Assembly (NCBI GenBank): GCA_021800275.1
Contig: JAJYZB010000010.1
Location: 1-64,000, forward strand
Direction of reading: 5' to 3'
DNA: 64,000 bases
Origin: a bacterium
Lineage (GTDB): Bacteria > Vulcanimicrobiota > JABDET01
In this document: one piece after another, positions 28,625 to 37,163 of the stretch
Numbering within the stretch: position 1 is the first letter of the stretch
How the letters are laid out: each line of letters opens with the position of its first letter
Program-made: the position numbers and the translations under genes
The notes under the pieces: generated by a model
Seen by the model: the letters and a program-made list of their open reading frames with translations, nothing else
Databases searched by the model: none
What the model was told of the DNA's origin: nothing

Positions 28625-30975
28625 TGAGCATCGGAACAAAGCGCAGTGGGGGGAAAACCCCGGAAACAGATTCAAAACCTTTAATGCCACAGGGAGTGTG
28701 GTCAGAAGCATCAAGGCGTGTACTTGAGGAACGATACCTGTTGAAAGAAGGGGATCGTGTCATTGAGACTCCTGATGAAATGTGTTGGCGGGTCGCTTTT
28801 GACATGGCATCTGCTGAAGAAAAATGGACAAAACCGGAAGAAGTTTATAAAACCGCCTGTGATTTTTATGAAATCATGGTGGAGAGAAAATTCACGCCTA
28901 ATTCCCCCACCTTAATGAATGCAGGCAAAAACAACGGGCTTCAGTATTCAGCCTGTTATGTTCTGCCTGTCGAAGATTCCCTGGACAAAATATTTGAATC
29001 CGTGAAAAATGCGGCGATCATTCATCAATCTGGAGGAGGAACTGGATTCGCGTTCTCCAGGCTTCGCCCGAAAAATTCTGCGGTGCGAAGAAGCCATGGA
29101 AAAGCCAGTGGACCTGTCAGTTTCCTTCGCGTTTTCGATGCGGCCACAGAAGCCGTTAAACAGGGCGGAAAAAGACGTGGAGCCAACATGGGAATTTTGA
29201 AAGTAGATCACCCTGACATTCTAGAATTTATTGAATGTAAACTGGATGGCGGAATTACAAATTTCAATATTTCCGCAACCATTACTGAAGAATTCATGAA
29301 AGCTGTTGAAGAAGAACGAGAATACGATCTCATTGATCCACATACCAAAACAGCCACAGGAAAAGCCAGCGCAAGAGAAGTGTTCAATAAGATCTGTGAT
29401 GCGGCATGGAAAACAGGCGATCCTGGATGTATTTTTATTGACCGAATCAATTCGGGAAAAGCAAATCCCGTTCCATTCTTAGGCCCAGTTGAAGCCACTA
29501 ATCCATGCGGGGAACAACCCCTGTATCCCAATGAAGCATGCAATTTAGGATCAATCAACTTAAGCCGTTTTGTGATCGAAAAAGAAGGACGCTCAGAGAT
29601 TGATTGGAATGAAATGGAAAGAGTTATCCGGTTAAGCGTCCGATTCTTAGATGATGTCATTGAAAAAAATCCATACCCCCTCCCAGAGATTGATGCCTGT
29701 GTCAAAGCCAATCGCAGAATCGGACTTGGAGTGATGGGATGGGCAGATCTCCTCTTCATGCTCGAAATCCCTTACAATTCCGAGGAAGCCCTGAAATTAG
29801 GAGAAAGAATCATGTCTTTCTTTGAAGAAAAAGGTCATGATGAATCTGCGAATTTAGCAAAAATCAGAGGACCTTTCCCGAATTGGAGCAAGAGCATCTA
29901 CAAAGATGATCGTCCTTTACGAAATTCCACTGTAACCACCATTGCTCCAACTGGCTCAATCAGTATTATTGCGGACTGCTCTTCAGGCATCGAACCTATT
30001 TTTGCTCTCGCATTTATGCACAAAGTTGGGAACAGGCAGCTGGATTTCATTAACCCCTGGCTTATTGAATCACTGAAAAAGAAAGAATTATGGAATGATC
30101 TGGTCAAACAAGAAATTTTAAAAACCGGTGAAATCGGACATCTAAATTTTATCCCTGAAGACATTCGGAAACTTTTTGTCACAGCCCATGAAGTTCCGCC
30201 AGAATGGCATGTCCGAATGCAGGGAGCTTTCCAGAAATACACGGACAATGCGGTCAGCAAAACAGTAAACCTTCCTAATTCCGCGTCAGTGGAGGATGTC
30301 AAAAAGATTTATCTTCTGGCTTATGAAACGGGCTGCCTGGGAATCACTATATTTAGAGACGGCTGCAAGAACACTCAAGTTCTGCACAGAGGAATAAAAG
30401 CTCCAACTGCTCAGGGCATTGGAGAAAAAGAAACGGAAAAATTAGATGAAGAAAAATTCACAATCAAACCAAGACCCAAAAAACTAACAGGAACTACAGT
30501 CAGAGAAATGACCCCAACTGGAACCTCTTACGTCACCTTAAATTCAGATGAGCATGGAGAGCTATTTGAGGTCTTTGTCAACATCGGAAAAGCGGGAAGC
30601 GATGTTCAGGCTGATTCAGAAGCCATCGGCAGGCTGATCTCTTTAATTCTGCGAATCCCCAGCCCCTGGTCAAGTGAGTTCAGGGTCAAAGAAGTAGTCA
30701 ATCAACTAAGAAATATTGGGGGAAGAAGAATCTACGGATTCGGACCTTCAAAAGTCAGAAGTATTCCTGATTCTGTCGCAAAAGTTCTAGCAGAACAAAT
30801 TTTAGGAGAAACCAATGGACATGCTGTTGCAGCAGCCACCTCAACGGAAATAGGAGAAGAAGTTGAACCTAAACTACGGGCAGGAGTGGATATTTGTCCT
30901 GAATGCGGTTCAGCTTCTTTAGTTTCAGAAGAGGGCTGTTCCAAATGTTACGACTGCGGGTTTGCCAACTGTTAA
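28624..30975 (+). CDS. nrdJ: Adenosylcobalamin-dependent (class II) ribonucleotide reductase
   Basis: 783 residues. Converts ribonucleotides to deoxyribonucleotides with a B12-derived thiyl radical, independent of oxygen. Motifs: KFTPNSPTLMNAG, QYSACYVLPVEDS with the first redox cysteine, GGGTGFAFSRLRP, the active-site NPCGEQPLYPNEACNLGSIN (radical Cys and Glu), and PTGSISIIADCSSGIEP. The C-terminal TSCBP-like region has CPECGS ... CSKCYDCGFANC, Cys-rich and probably redox-active or metal-binding. ATG with AAAGGAGG 6 bases upstream. The leader contains a hairpin and a tiny ORF. Followed by a strong terminator. No nrdAB or nrdD is visible in the window. Confidence 0.96.
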   Translation: MSIGTKRSGGKTPETDSKPLMPQGVWSEASRRVLEERYLLKEGDRVIETPDEMCWRVAFDMASAEEKWTKPEEVYKTACDFYEIMVERKFTPNSPTLMNAGKNNGLQYSACYVLPVEDSLDKIFESVKNAAIIHQSGGGTGFAFSRLRPKNSAVRRSHGKASGPVSFLRVFDAATEAVKQGGKRRGANMGILKVDHPDILEFIECKLDGGITNFNISATITEEFMKAVEEEREYDLIDPHTKTATGKASAREVFNKICDAAWKTGDPGCIFIDRINSGKANPVPFLGPVEATNPCGEQPLYPNEACNLGSINLSRFVIEKEGRSEIDWNEMERVIRLSVRFLDDVIEKNPYPLPEIDACVKANRRIGLGVMGWADLLFMLEIPYNSEEALKLGERIMSFFEEKGHDESANLAKIRGPFPNWSKSIYKDDRPLRNSTVTTIAPTGSISIIADCSSGIEPIFALAFMHKVGNRQLDFINPWLIESLKKKELWNDLVKQEILKTGEIGHLNFIPEDIRKLFVTAHEVPPEWHVRMQGAFQKYTDNAVSKTVNLPNSASVEDVKKIYLLAYETGCLGITIFRDGCKNTQVLHRGIKAPTAQGIGEKETEKLDEEKFTIKPRPKKLTGTTVREMTPTGTSYVTLNSDEHGELFEVFVNIGKAGSDVQADSEAIGRLISLILRIPSPWSSEFRVKEVVNQLRNIGGRRIYGFGPSKVRSIPDSVAKVLAEQILGETNGHAVAAATSTEIGEEVEPKLRAGVDICPECGSASLVSEEGCSKCYDCGFANC

Positions 30976-30995
30976 AAAGCCTTTAGGGAGAAAGT

Positions 30996-31031
30996 AAACA
31001 AGAGACCCTCTTTTTAGAGGGTCTCTTGTTT
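30996..31031 (+). terminator. Bidirectional rho-independent terminator after nrdJ
   Basis: Stem GAGACCCTC/GAGGGTCTC extended by ACAA/TTGT to about 15 bp (30996-31010 with 31017-31031), loop TTTTTA, followed by TTTTAATT on the plus strand. It separates nrdJ from the convergent duplicated orphan. Confidence 0.93.
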
Positions 31032-31095
31032 TAATTAAACTCAAATCAGGCAATCTAACTGTAGATCATCCTCCTTTCTAACAATCCGCTGAAAA

Positions 31096-31827
31096 TTATC
31101 CTTTTGAATTAACAACCGCTTTTTGTGTGTTAAAGCCGCTGGTCCCCTGAATGGACTGGAGAAGTGAAGCCGGCGGATTGGCAGGAGGTGGGGTTGACCC
31201 AACATAAAGCACAGGGTGACATTCCATCCAACCATGATCTTTATCTAAAGCATAAGGCCCAACCAGATATACATGCTGTCCTGGTTTTGGCAGAGTAACT
31301 TGATTCACATATCCCTGTCCACCAGGTTCAGCATCCCCTTGAGTTGCAGGAAATGCGTGGACAATTTCACAGACCAGTTCCCCATTTTCACTCTGAACAT
31401 TCTTGCTGTTAATTAAATCGGCTGCATATTGGGGATCTAACTTCACATTAAAATGCATGTCTCCATCTGCTTCCTGATGAGGAGGAAAGCCTGCATCCAC
31501 AGTTCCTGAAATCACATACGCATCAATATTTCCCTGTGAATCTGTTCCAACAGTCTGAAGGCGAGAATTATGATAAACTCTAAGATTATACATCTGAGTG
31601 GCTGCATTATCCCACCCCGGCATTCTAAAAGGGGCTAATTCTTTCGCATAATGATCCACCTGCTGCTGACTCATGGGCGGTGAAGGCTGCCAGTTTGGAT
31701 TTAATGGATTATCATCATCTCCAGAGCTAACTGGTGCGCTGCTCTGAAGTCCCTGAATCAAAGGGTGCCAGCCGCCTCTCCCCTGATCCATTGGTATCAT
31801 TGATTTGCCACTTTCGATGATGTTCAT
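31096..31827 (-). CDS. Orphan protein, tandem paralogue A
   Basis: 243 residues from ATG 31827, chosen because AAGGAGG lies 9 bases upstream; the open frame continues further but through promoter sequence. The first 60 residues differ from paralogue B; from PNWQPSPPMSQQQVDHYA onwards the two are nearly identical until the end (SLLQSIQGTSGFNTQKAV). The body looks like one beta-rich domain with DGDMHFNVKLD, LVCEIVHA and VGPYALDKDHGWMECHPVL; the last string recalls OB-fold-like domains ending HG-x-x-EIHPV, but this is a weak resemblance. No signal peptide. It has its own strong-looking promoter (31867-31895). Function unknown. Confidence 0.78.
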   Translation of the reverse strand: MNIIESGKSMIPMDQGRGGWHPLIQGLQSSAPVSSGDDDNPLNPNWQPSPPMSQQQVDHYAKELAPFRMPGWDNAATQMYNLRVYHNSRLQTVGTDSQGNIDAYVISGTVDAGFPPHQEADGDMHFNVKLDPQYAADLINSKNVQSENGELVCEIVHAFPATQGDAEPGGQGYVNQVTLPKPGQHVYLVGPYALDKDHGWMECHPVLYVGSTPPPANPPASLLQSIQGTSGFNTQKAVVNSKG

Positions 31828-31866
31828 TTTTCCATGCCTCCTTAAATGTTTTTTATCTTTTCTTTC

Positions 31867-31895
31867 ATTGTACAAAAATGACGGGAAAGTATCAA
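31867..31895 (-). promoter_or_regulatory. Predicted promoter of paralogue A
   Basis: Minus strand: -35 TTGATA (31895-31890), spacer 17, -10 TACAAT (31872-31867). Directly upstream is a T-rich block (TTTACAATTTTTTCA) shared with paralogue B and with the orphan at 53.9 kb. Confidence 0.7.
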
Positions 31896-31926
31896 TGAAA
31901 AAATTGTAAACAACTGGACAAATGAA

Positions 31927-31954
31927 AATAGCCCTCTTTTGCAAGAGGGCTATT
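31927..31954 (-). terminator. Rho-independent terminator after paralogue B
   Basis: 12-bp perfect stem AATAGCCCTCTT/AAGAGGGCTATT (31927-31938 with 31943-31954), 4-base loop, T-rich on both sides. It lies downstream of paralogue B and just upstream of the promoter block of paralogue A, so it insulates the two copies. Confidence 0.9.
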
Positions 31955-32020
31955 GCCTTTTTTACCCTGTTCAAGTAATCTAACTGTAAATCATCCTCCT
32001 TTCTAGCAATCCGCTGAAAA

Positions 32021-32713
32021 TTATCCTTTTGAATGGACAACCGCTTTTTGTGTGTTAAAGCCGCTAGTCCCCTGAATGGACTGGAGAAGTGAAGCGGGCG
32101 GATTGGCAGGAGGAGGGGTTGTGCCAACATAAAGGACAGGATGAGCTTCCATCCATCCATGATCTTTATCTAAAACATAAGGTGCAACCAGATAAACATG
32201 CTGTCCCAATTTAGGCAGAGGCAGCACTTGATTGACGTATCCCTGGCCACTTTGCTGAGCATCCCCTTGAGTTGTGGGTCCAGCATGAACGATTTCGCAA
32301 ACCAGCTTTCCATTTTCACTCTGGATATTCTTGCTGTTAATTAAATCTGAAGGATACTGGGCATCTGGGGCTATATCAAAATGATAATCTCCGTCATGGG
32401 TAAGCCCAGGGGGGTACTTTCCTGCAGCCACTGTTCCTGAAAAAACATAAGCCTCAATATTCCCCTGCGAATCTGTTCCAACAGTTTGGAGACGAGAATT
32501 ATGATAAACTCTAAGATTATACATCTGAGTGGCTGCTTCGTCCCACCCCGGCATTCTAAAAGGGGCTAATTCCTGAGCATAGTGGTCCACCTGCTGCTGA
32601 CTCATCGGCGGGGAAGGCTGCCAGTTAGAATTTGCTTGAGAACCTCCACCTTTCTGGTTGTTCTGTCCTGCACCCTGCGGCAGCAGTGAGCTATTTTTTT
32701 GAATAGTGTTCAT
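32021..32713 (-). CDS. Orphan protein, tandem paralogue B
   Basis: 230 residues. Two ATGs are possible (32719 and 32713); AGGAGG ends one base before the first and seven before the second, so 32713 is preferred. The N-terminal 30 residues are Gln/Asn/Gly-rich and probably disordered; the rest follows paralogue A closely (DGDYHFDIAPD, LVCEIVHAGPTT, DKDHGWMEAHPVLYVGTTPPP). Substitutions in the shared core are mostly conservative and the frame is intact, which suggests both copies are under selection. Own promoter at 32748-32776 and own terminator at 31927-31954. Function unknown; no membrane segment. Confidence 0.78.
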   Translation of the reverse strand: MNTIQKNSSLLPQGAGQNNQKGGGSQANSNWQPSPPMSQQQVDHYAQELAPFRMPGWDEAATQMYNLRVYHNSRLQTVGTDSQGNIEAYVFSGTVAAGKYPPGLTHDGDYHFDIAPDAQYPSDLINSKNIQSENGKLVCEIVHAGPTTQGDAQQSGQGYVNQVLPLPKLGQHVYLVAPYVLDKDHGWMEAHPVLYVGTTPPPANPPASLLQSIQGTSGFNTQKAVVHSKG

Positions 32714-32747
32714 GTTCATACCTCCTCAGTCATTTTTTTCTCTTTTT

Positions 32748-32776
32748 ATCTTACAAAAATAATAGAAATGGAGCAA
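32748..32776 (-). promoter_or_regulatory. Predicted promoter of paralogue B
   Basis: Minus strand: -35 TTGCTC (32776-32771), spacer 17, -10 TAAGAT (32753-32748), aligned base for base with the paralogue A promoter. The upstream T-rich block is identical over the 18 bases preceding the -35, while the spacer has diverged, which points to selection on the block. Confidence 0.6.
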
Positions 32777-32881
32777 TGAAAAAATTGTAAACAACCTGAC
32801 AAATGATACTGCGATTTCCTCTAAAAGAGAAATTTTAAAAACAGGGAAAACCACGAAAAAAGATAATATTGCAAACACATT

Positions 32882-33097
32882 ATGAGTAAGCTTGAAATTG
32901 TCGTAGGAAAAAATGGATCTCTCAAAATTTTTGGTGAATTTATCTTAAAAGATGCGGATGGTAAAATCGTTGAACCACCGATAAGACCTGATAAAAACTG
33001 GATTTCTCTCTGCCGCTGCGGACACTCAAAAAATAAACCATTCTGTGATGGAACTCACAAATCCACAGCTTTTGAATCTGAAGTAACGGCTAAATAA
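32882..33097 (+). CDS. CDGSH-type iron-sulfur protein
   Basis: 71 residues with a complete CDGSH signature: CRCGHSKNKPFCDGTH, which fits C-x-C-x2-(S/T)-x3-P-x-C-D-G-(S/A/T)-H. Three cysteines and one histidine would hold a [2Fe-2S] cluster, typically for electron transfer or cluster transfer (family knowledge). The N-terminal 45 residues form a short beta-rich extension (IVVGKNGSLKIFGEF) often seen in bacterial stand-alone CDGSH proteins. No Shine-Dalgarno motif is obvious before the ATG at 32882. It is 27 bases before the APC permease and in the same direction. Confidence 0.93.
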   Translation: MSKLEIVVGKNGSLKIFGEFILKDADGKIVEPPIRPDKNWISLCRCGHSKNKPFCDGTHKSTAFESEVTAK

Positions 33098-33124
33098 AAA
33101 TTCCCGATTCATTAAAAACCTAAA

Positions 33125-35098
33125 ATGAGCGATTTAACCCTTCCTTCTATTCCTGTGCGGGGCAGTGAACCCCCAAAAAGCACTTTTGGAAAATGGCTGC
33201 TTGGAAAAGGAGAGAAACAGGATTCAGAATCTGCTGCGGCAAGATACTCATGGTATTTTGTCATCTGGTTAACAGGGGTTGATCTATTTTCCAGTTTAGC
33301 GTATCAACCCGGTCTGGCTTTATTAGCAGCAGCAGCTTTATCCCCAATTGCCACTGTATTTCTAATTGCAGTTACACTATTTGGAATTCTTCCCACTTAC
33401 TGTATTGTTTCCAGACACTCTTACAGTGGGCAAGGATCAATTGCTGTACTTGAACAACTTTTAAAAGGATGGGCAAGCAAAATTTTTGTTTTAGTGCTGC
33501 TGGGATTCGCCTGCACTGATTTTGTGATAACAACCACTCTGGCTGCAGCTGATGCTTCCAGGCATATGATCGAAAACCCTTATCTGCATAGAATCCTCCA
33601 TCACCACCAAATTGGATTAACGCTGCTGCTCATTCTTCTGCTGGCAGGGGTCTTTTTAGCTGGTTTTACAGAAGCCATTGGAGTTTCTGCTGCAATTGTA
33701 GTCCCGTATTTATTACTTACATTGATCGTTGTCATCAGATGCGGATTCCAAATTTTCACTCATCCACACCTGATCATTCACTGGCATCATCTTCTGGTTC
33801 TAAGGGGGAGTTGGACAGAGATCCTGTTAATCTCTTTTATTGTTTTTCCCCAGCTTGCCCTTGGATTAAGTGGATTTGAAACAGGAGTATCAGTCATGCC
33901 TTTTATAAAAGGCAGCCCCTCTGATTCATCCGATTCCCCAGACAAACCCCCATTAGGAAGAATTAAAGCCACTCAAAAACTATTAACAACAGCCGCAGTT
34001 CTGATCAGTTTTTTTCTACTGGCGACCAGTTTTGTTACAACCCTTTTAATCCCTTATTCTGCTTATAAAGTAGGAGGATTAGCAGCAGGAAGAGCTCTTG
34101 CCTATCTTGCCCATCGTTATTTAGGAAACCTCTTTGGAAGTCTTTACGACTTCTGGACAATTCTCATTCTCTGGTTTACCGGGGCTTCAGCCGTGGCGGG
34201 AATGCTGAGTTTGATTTCCCGCTATCTGCCCAGATTTGGAATGGCTCCTCGCTGGGTAGCCTATTATCGCCCCCTTGTTATTGTGATCACAATCGTAAAT
34301 ATCTTGATTACTTTGATTTTTAAAGCCAGTGTTTATGCTCAAAGCGGAGCTTATGCCACTGGGGTTTTAACACTTTTCTTTTCTGCTGCTCTTGCAGCAG
34401 CTCTTGTGACCTGGAAAGAAGCCAGAGCATCTTCCCCTCCCCAATTTCCATGGAAATCTATTTATTCCTGGATTGTGAGTATCATCCTGTTTTACACTCT
34501 TGTTCAGAATATTCGAGAAAGACCGGATGGGCTGATTATTTCAATTCTGTTCATTCTTGTCATTATAGTCTCGAGCAGTATCTCTCGGTATTTAAGAGCA
34601 GCAGAACTGCGAGTTGAAAGTGTAACCTTCACTGATGAAAAATCTAAACTCTTATGGGAAGAAATGAAACAAAAAAGAATCAACCTTGTGCCACTGCACT
34701 ATCGAAGAAAGCAGTCCCGAAAAGAAAAAGCGGAAGAAATCAGAAAGTATTATAAAACTCAAGGAAGCCTGGCTTTTATTCATGTCTCCCTCAGAGATGA
34801 CAGAAGTGAATTCACGAGCCCTCTTAAAATGGCTGTCAGCGAGCTTGGAGAGGACTATCATGTTGAAATCACTGGAGCTGTTGCAGTCGCCAATACAATT
34901 GCTTATATCAGCGAACTTCTGCGACCAGCCAATATCTTTTTGCATTTAACTCGCCAAAACCCCATGATTCAAGCTCTAGAATACCTTTTTTGGGGAGAAG
35001 GAGAAGTAGGAATAATGGTTTATGAAATCCTGGTAAGATACTGGGAATGGCTCCCCAATAGAGAAGAGAGACCTTTTATTTTTCTAATGAGCGATTAA
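33125..35098 (+). CDS. APC-superfamily permease with C-terminal cytosolic domain
   Basis: 657 residues. Residues 45-490 contain about 12 hydrophobic segments with the APC-fold first helix (GVDLFSSLAYQPGLALLAAAALSP) and an unwound GxG-type motif (SYSGQGSIAVLEQLL). The last 150 residues are soluble and alpha/beta (LAFIHVSLRDDRSEFTS, YHVEITGAVAVANTIAYI, GEGEVGIMVYEILVRYW). This layout fits large amino-acid or potassium transporters of the APC/KimA kind; a cytosolic tail in KimA-like proteins is linked to cyclic-di-AMP control, but I cannot show a binding site. Substrate unknown. Preceded by the CDGSH gene; ATG at 33125 has no obvious ribosome site. Confidence 0.8.
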   Translation: MSDLTLPSIPVRGSEPPKSTFGKWLLGKGEKQDSESAAARYSWYFVIWLTGVDLFSSLAYQPGLALLAAAALSPIATVFLIAVTLFGILPTYCIVSRHSYSGQGSIAVLEQLLKGWASKIFVLVLLGFACTDFVITTTLAAADASRHMIENPYLHRILHHHQIGLTLLLILLLAGVFLAGFTEAIGVSAAIVVPYLLLTLIVVIRCGFQIFTHPHLIIHWHHLLVLRGSWTEILLISFIVFPQLALGLSGFETGVSVMPFIKGSPSDSSDSPDKPPLGRIKATQKLLTTAAVLISFFLLATSFVTTLLIPYSAYKVGGLAAGRALAYLAHRYLGNLFGSLYDFWTILILWFTGASAVAGMLSLISRYLPRFGMAPRWVAYYRPLVIVITIVNILITLIFKASVYAQSGAYATGVLTLFFSAALAAALVTWKEARASSPPQFPWKSIYSWIVSIILFYTLVQNIRERPDGLIISILFILVIIVSSSISRYLRAAELRVESVTFTDEKSKLLWEEMKQKRINLVPLHYRRKQSRKEKAEEIRKYYKTQGSLAFIHVSLRDDRSEFTSPLKMAVSELGEDYHVEITGAVAVANTIAYISELLRPANIFLHLTRQNPMIQALEYLFWGEGEVGIMVYEILVRYWEWLPNREERPFIFLMSD

Positions 35099-35114
35099 TG
35101 ACTCCCATGCCGCT

Positions 35115-35999
35115 CTAAGCTCTTGCTGCAAAGTGAGCAAACCAAACTGACGCTTGTGATAGGTCTGCGAACGAATGAACGAAGACTCCTGCAAGGAGCC
35201 TTACCGCGAAATGAAGATACCAATGCAAAATCTGATTCCCCCAATAAGCTGAAAGAAAAGCGGCAAAAGCCATGGCTGGTCCGAAGGGAATATAATCTTT
35301 TCGGCTTTTCAAACTTAATGCCATTAAACCCAATGCCAGCGCAACACCGATAGGAAAAGATAATATAACAGCCAGAATAACTTTTTTAATTCCTAAAAAG
35401 ACCCCTAAAAATGCTGCAAACTTGACATCTCCCATTCCCATGGCTTCTTTTAAAAAAACAAATTCTCCTAAAACGCGCACAGCATAGAAGAAAACAGAAG
35501 CTCCCAAACCAGCCAGCAAAGAAAAAGGAAGATCATGAATAAAAAAACTATAAATCACTCCTGCAGCCACGCCAAAATAAACTAATTCATCGGGAATAAT
35601 CTGATAGTCAAAATCTATCATCGTAATAACAATGAGAAGGAAAACAAAAACAACTTCCAGGAAAAAAAGAAGAAAAATATGAAAGTCGGGTATTTGAGAA
35701 GAATTCCCGATGATCCTTTCCCACAAAAAAACCGATAAAATTCCAGACAACCCTTCAATCAATGGGTATCTGAATGAAATTCTACTCCCGCAGGAAGCGC
35801 ATTTGCCAAGTAGAAAAAGGTAACTGAAAATCGGAATGTTCTGCCACCAGCTAATCTTCGTTTTACACACGGGACAGGAAGAAGGAGGGAAAACAATTGA
35901 ACTCCCTTTAGGAATCCGATAAATACAAACATTTAAAAAGCTTCCCAATAAAGAACCATAAACAAAAACAACAAATAAAACGAAAAACTGAGAAATCAC
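35115..35999 (-). CDS. pilD: Prepilin peptidase / N-methyltransferase (A24 family)
   Basis: 294 residues. N-terminal domain with SLLGSFLNVCIYRIP and the zinc-type cysteines C42, C45, C67 and C70, which indicates the bifunctional methylating type; C-terminal aspartyl protease part with Asp129 (ITMIDFDYQIIPDE) and Asp191 in GMGDVK, the two catalytic aspartates. It cleaves and methylates type IV prepilins and type II secretion pseudopilins at the inner membrane. The last 30 residues (after LHWYL) are not family-like and come from a less AT-rich stretch, so the C-terminus may have been altered. Overlaps the DegT gene by 4 bases. No pilin gene is in the window. Confidence 0.93.
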   Translation of the reverse strand: MISQFFVLFVVFVYGSLLGSFLNVCIYRIPKGSSIVFPPSSCPVCKTKISWWQNIPIFSYLFLLGKCASCGSRISFRYPLIEGLSGILSVFLWERIIGNSSQIPDFHIFLLFFLEVVFVFLLIVITMIDFDYQIIPDELVYFGVAAGVIYSFFIHDLPFSLLAGLGASVFFYAVRVLGEFVFLKEAMGMGDVKFAAFLGVFLGIKKVILAVILSFPIGVALALGLMALSLKSRKDYIPFGPAMAFAAFLSAYWGNQILHWYLHFAVRLLAGVFVHSFADLSQASVWFAHFAARA

Positions 36000-37093
36000 G
36001 AATAAAACTTTCTAATCTGTTCTACCACATAAGAAATCTGCGCCTCAGAAATTTCAGGGAAAATAGGAAGGCTTAAGACCGTCTGAGAAAGTTTCTCTGA
36101 AACAGGATATAAATGGGTCCCCGAATTTTTAAAAGGAGGTTGATGATGCAGAGAGAGCCCATAATGAATTCCAACAGAAATGCCAGCTTTTTCAAGATAT
36201 CGAGAAAGCTCATCCCTTTTTTCTGCCTGAATCACATAAAGGTGAAAAACTTCTTTTGAATCAGGAAACTGCTTCGGTGTTTTCACTTGTTTAATGGAAG
36301 CCAACTTTTCGGAGTAAATAGCCGCCGCTTTTCTCCTTTTTTCATTCCACTCGTCTAAATGCTTAAGTTTAATTTTCAAGATCGCTGCCTGCATGGCATC
36401 TAATCTGGAATTATATCCAACGATTTCAGAATGATATCGGAGAGACTGCCCATGATCCTGAAGTTTTCTAATCTGTGATGCTAGTTCCTTACTGTTAGTT
36501 AGTACAGCTCCGCCATCTCCATAAGCTCCCAGATTTTTAGAAGGATAAAAACTAAAAGCAGAAGCGGCACCAAATGTTCCAATCCTTTTCCCTTTATAAA
36601 CAGCCCCATGAGACTGACAGGCATCTTCAACAACCCATAAATGATTTTTTTGGGATATTTTAAGAATTGGATCCATATCAGCAGGCATTCCATAAAGATG
36701 GACAAGGACAATTCCAACAGTACGAGGGGTTATCAATGCCTCTAATTGAGAGGGATCAAGAGTGTATCTTTCCGAATCCACATCGCAAAAAACAACTCCT
36801 GCCCCTGCATTGACAATTGCCTCAGCAGTAGCAAAAAAGGTGAAAGGTACTGTTATTATCTCATCCCCTGGTTTAACATCCAGCGCTTTTAAAATTAGGA
36901 AAAGAGCATCTGTTCCACTGTTGACTCCAACGCATTCTGAAGCCCCGTGGTAACTGGCAAAATTTCTTTCAAATTCTTCCAGTTTAGGTCCCTTCACAAA
37001 ACTGGAATTTTCCATAACCTCAGAAAGAGCTGATAAAATCTCTCCCTGCAGAGTATGGTACTGCTGCTTTAAATCAACAAGGGGTATTTGCAT
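35996..37093 (-). CDS. DegT/DnrJ/EryC1-family PLP aminotransferase
   Basis: 365 residues. Motifs: IPLVDLKQQYHTL, NSGTDALFLILKAL, EIITVPFTFFATAEAI, VEDACQSHGA and the PLP lysine in FSFYPSKNLGAYGDGGA. Members transaminate keto-sugar nucleotides for lipopolysaccharide, S-layer or glycan sugars. The sequence resembles the WecE/FdtB/QdtB types acting on 3-keto or 4-keto-6-deoxy sugars. No other nucleotide-sugar gene is adjacent. The ATG at 37093 lacks a clear Shine-Dalgarno site. Part of the minus cluster with hemW upstream (70-base gap) and prepilin peptidase downstream (ATGA overlap). Confidence 0.93.
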   Translation of the reverse strand: MQIPLVDLKQQYHTLQGEILSALSEVMENSSFVKGPKLEEFERNFASYHGASECVGVNSGTDALFLILKALDVKPGDEIITVPFTFFATAEAIVNAGAGVVFCDVDSERYTLDPSQLEALITPRTVGIVLVHLYGMPADMDPILKISQKNHLWVVEDACQSHGAVYKGKRIGTFGAASAFSFYPSKNLGAYGDGGAVLTNSKELASQIRKLQDHGQSLRYHSEIVGYNSRLDAMQAAILKIKLKHLDEWNEKRRKAAAIYSEKLASIKQVKTPKQFPDSKEVFHLYVIQAEKRDELSRYLEKAGISVGIHYGLSLHHQPPFKNSGTHLYPVSEKLSQTVLSLPIFPEISEAQISYVVEQIRKFYS

Positions 37094-37163
37094 AGACAGA
37101 ATTTCGAAATATGGACTCTTTAACCCTTTTTTATCTGCCTTTTTTTTCTCCCTGCCAGCCTGC

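Larger units (their letters stand above)
31052..31924. repeat. Tandem gene duplication, unit 1
   Basis: Contains paralogue A with promoter and 3' flank. It matches unit 2 (31977-32806) in direct orientation. Similarity continues beyond the stop codons for about 45 bases with very few changes, and upstream through the promoter block to about 31924, so the whole transcription unit was copied. Divergence is concentrated in the first quarter of the coding region. Confidence 0.85.
31977..32806. repeat. Tandem gene duplication, unit 2
   Basis: Contains paralogue B with promoter and 3' flank; counterpart of unit 1. In both units an AAAGGAGGATGAT string follows the stop codon by about 18 bases (minus strand, around 31995-32002 here and 31070-31077 in unit 1). 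Confidence 0.85.

Noticed and set aside
31096-32160. A 354-residue version of paralogue A
   Set aside because: Its extra N-terminus crosses the terminator and promoter region of the duplication and reads the 3' end of paralogue B in another frame.
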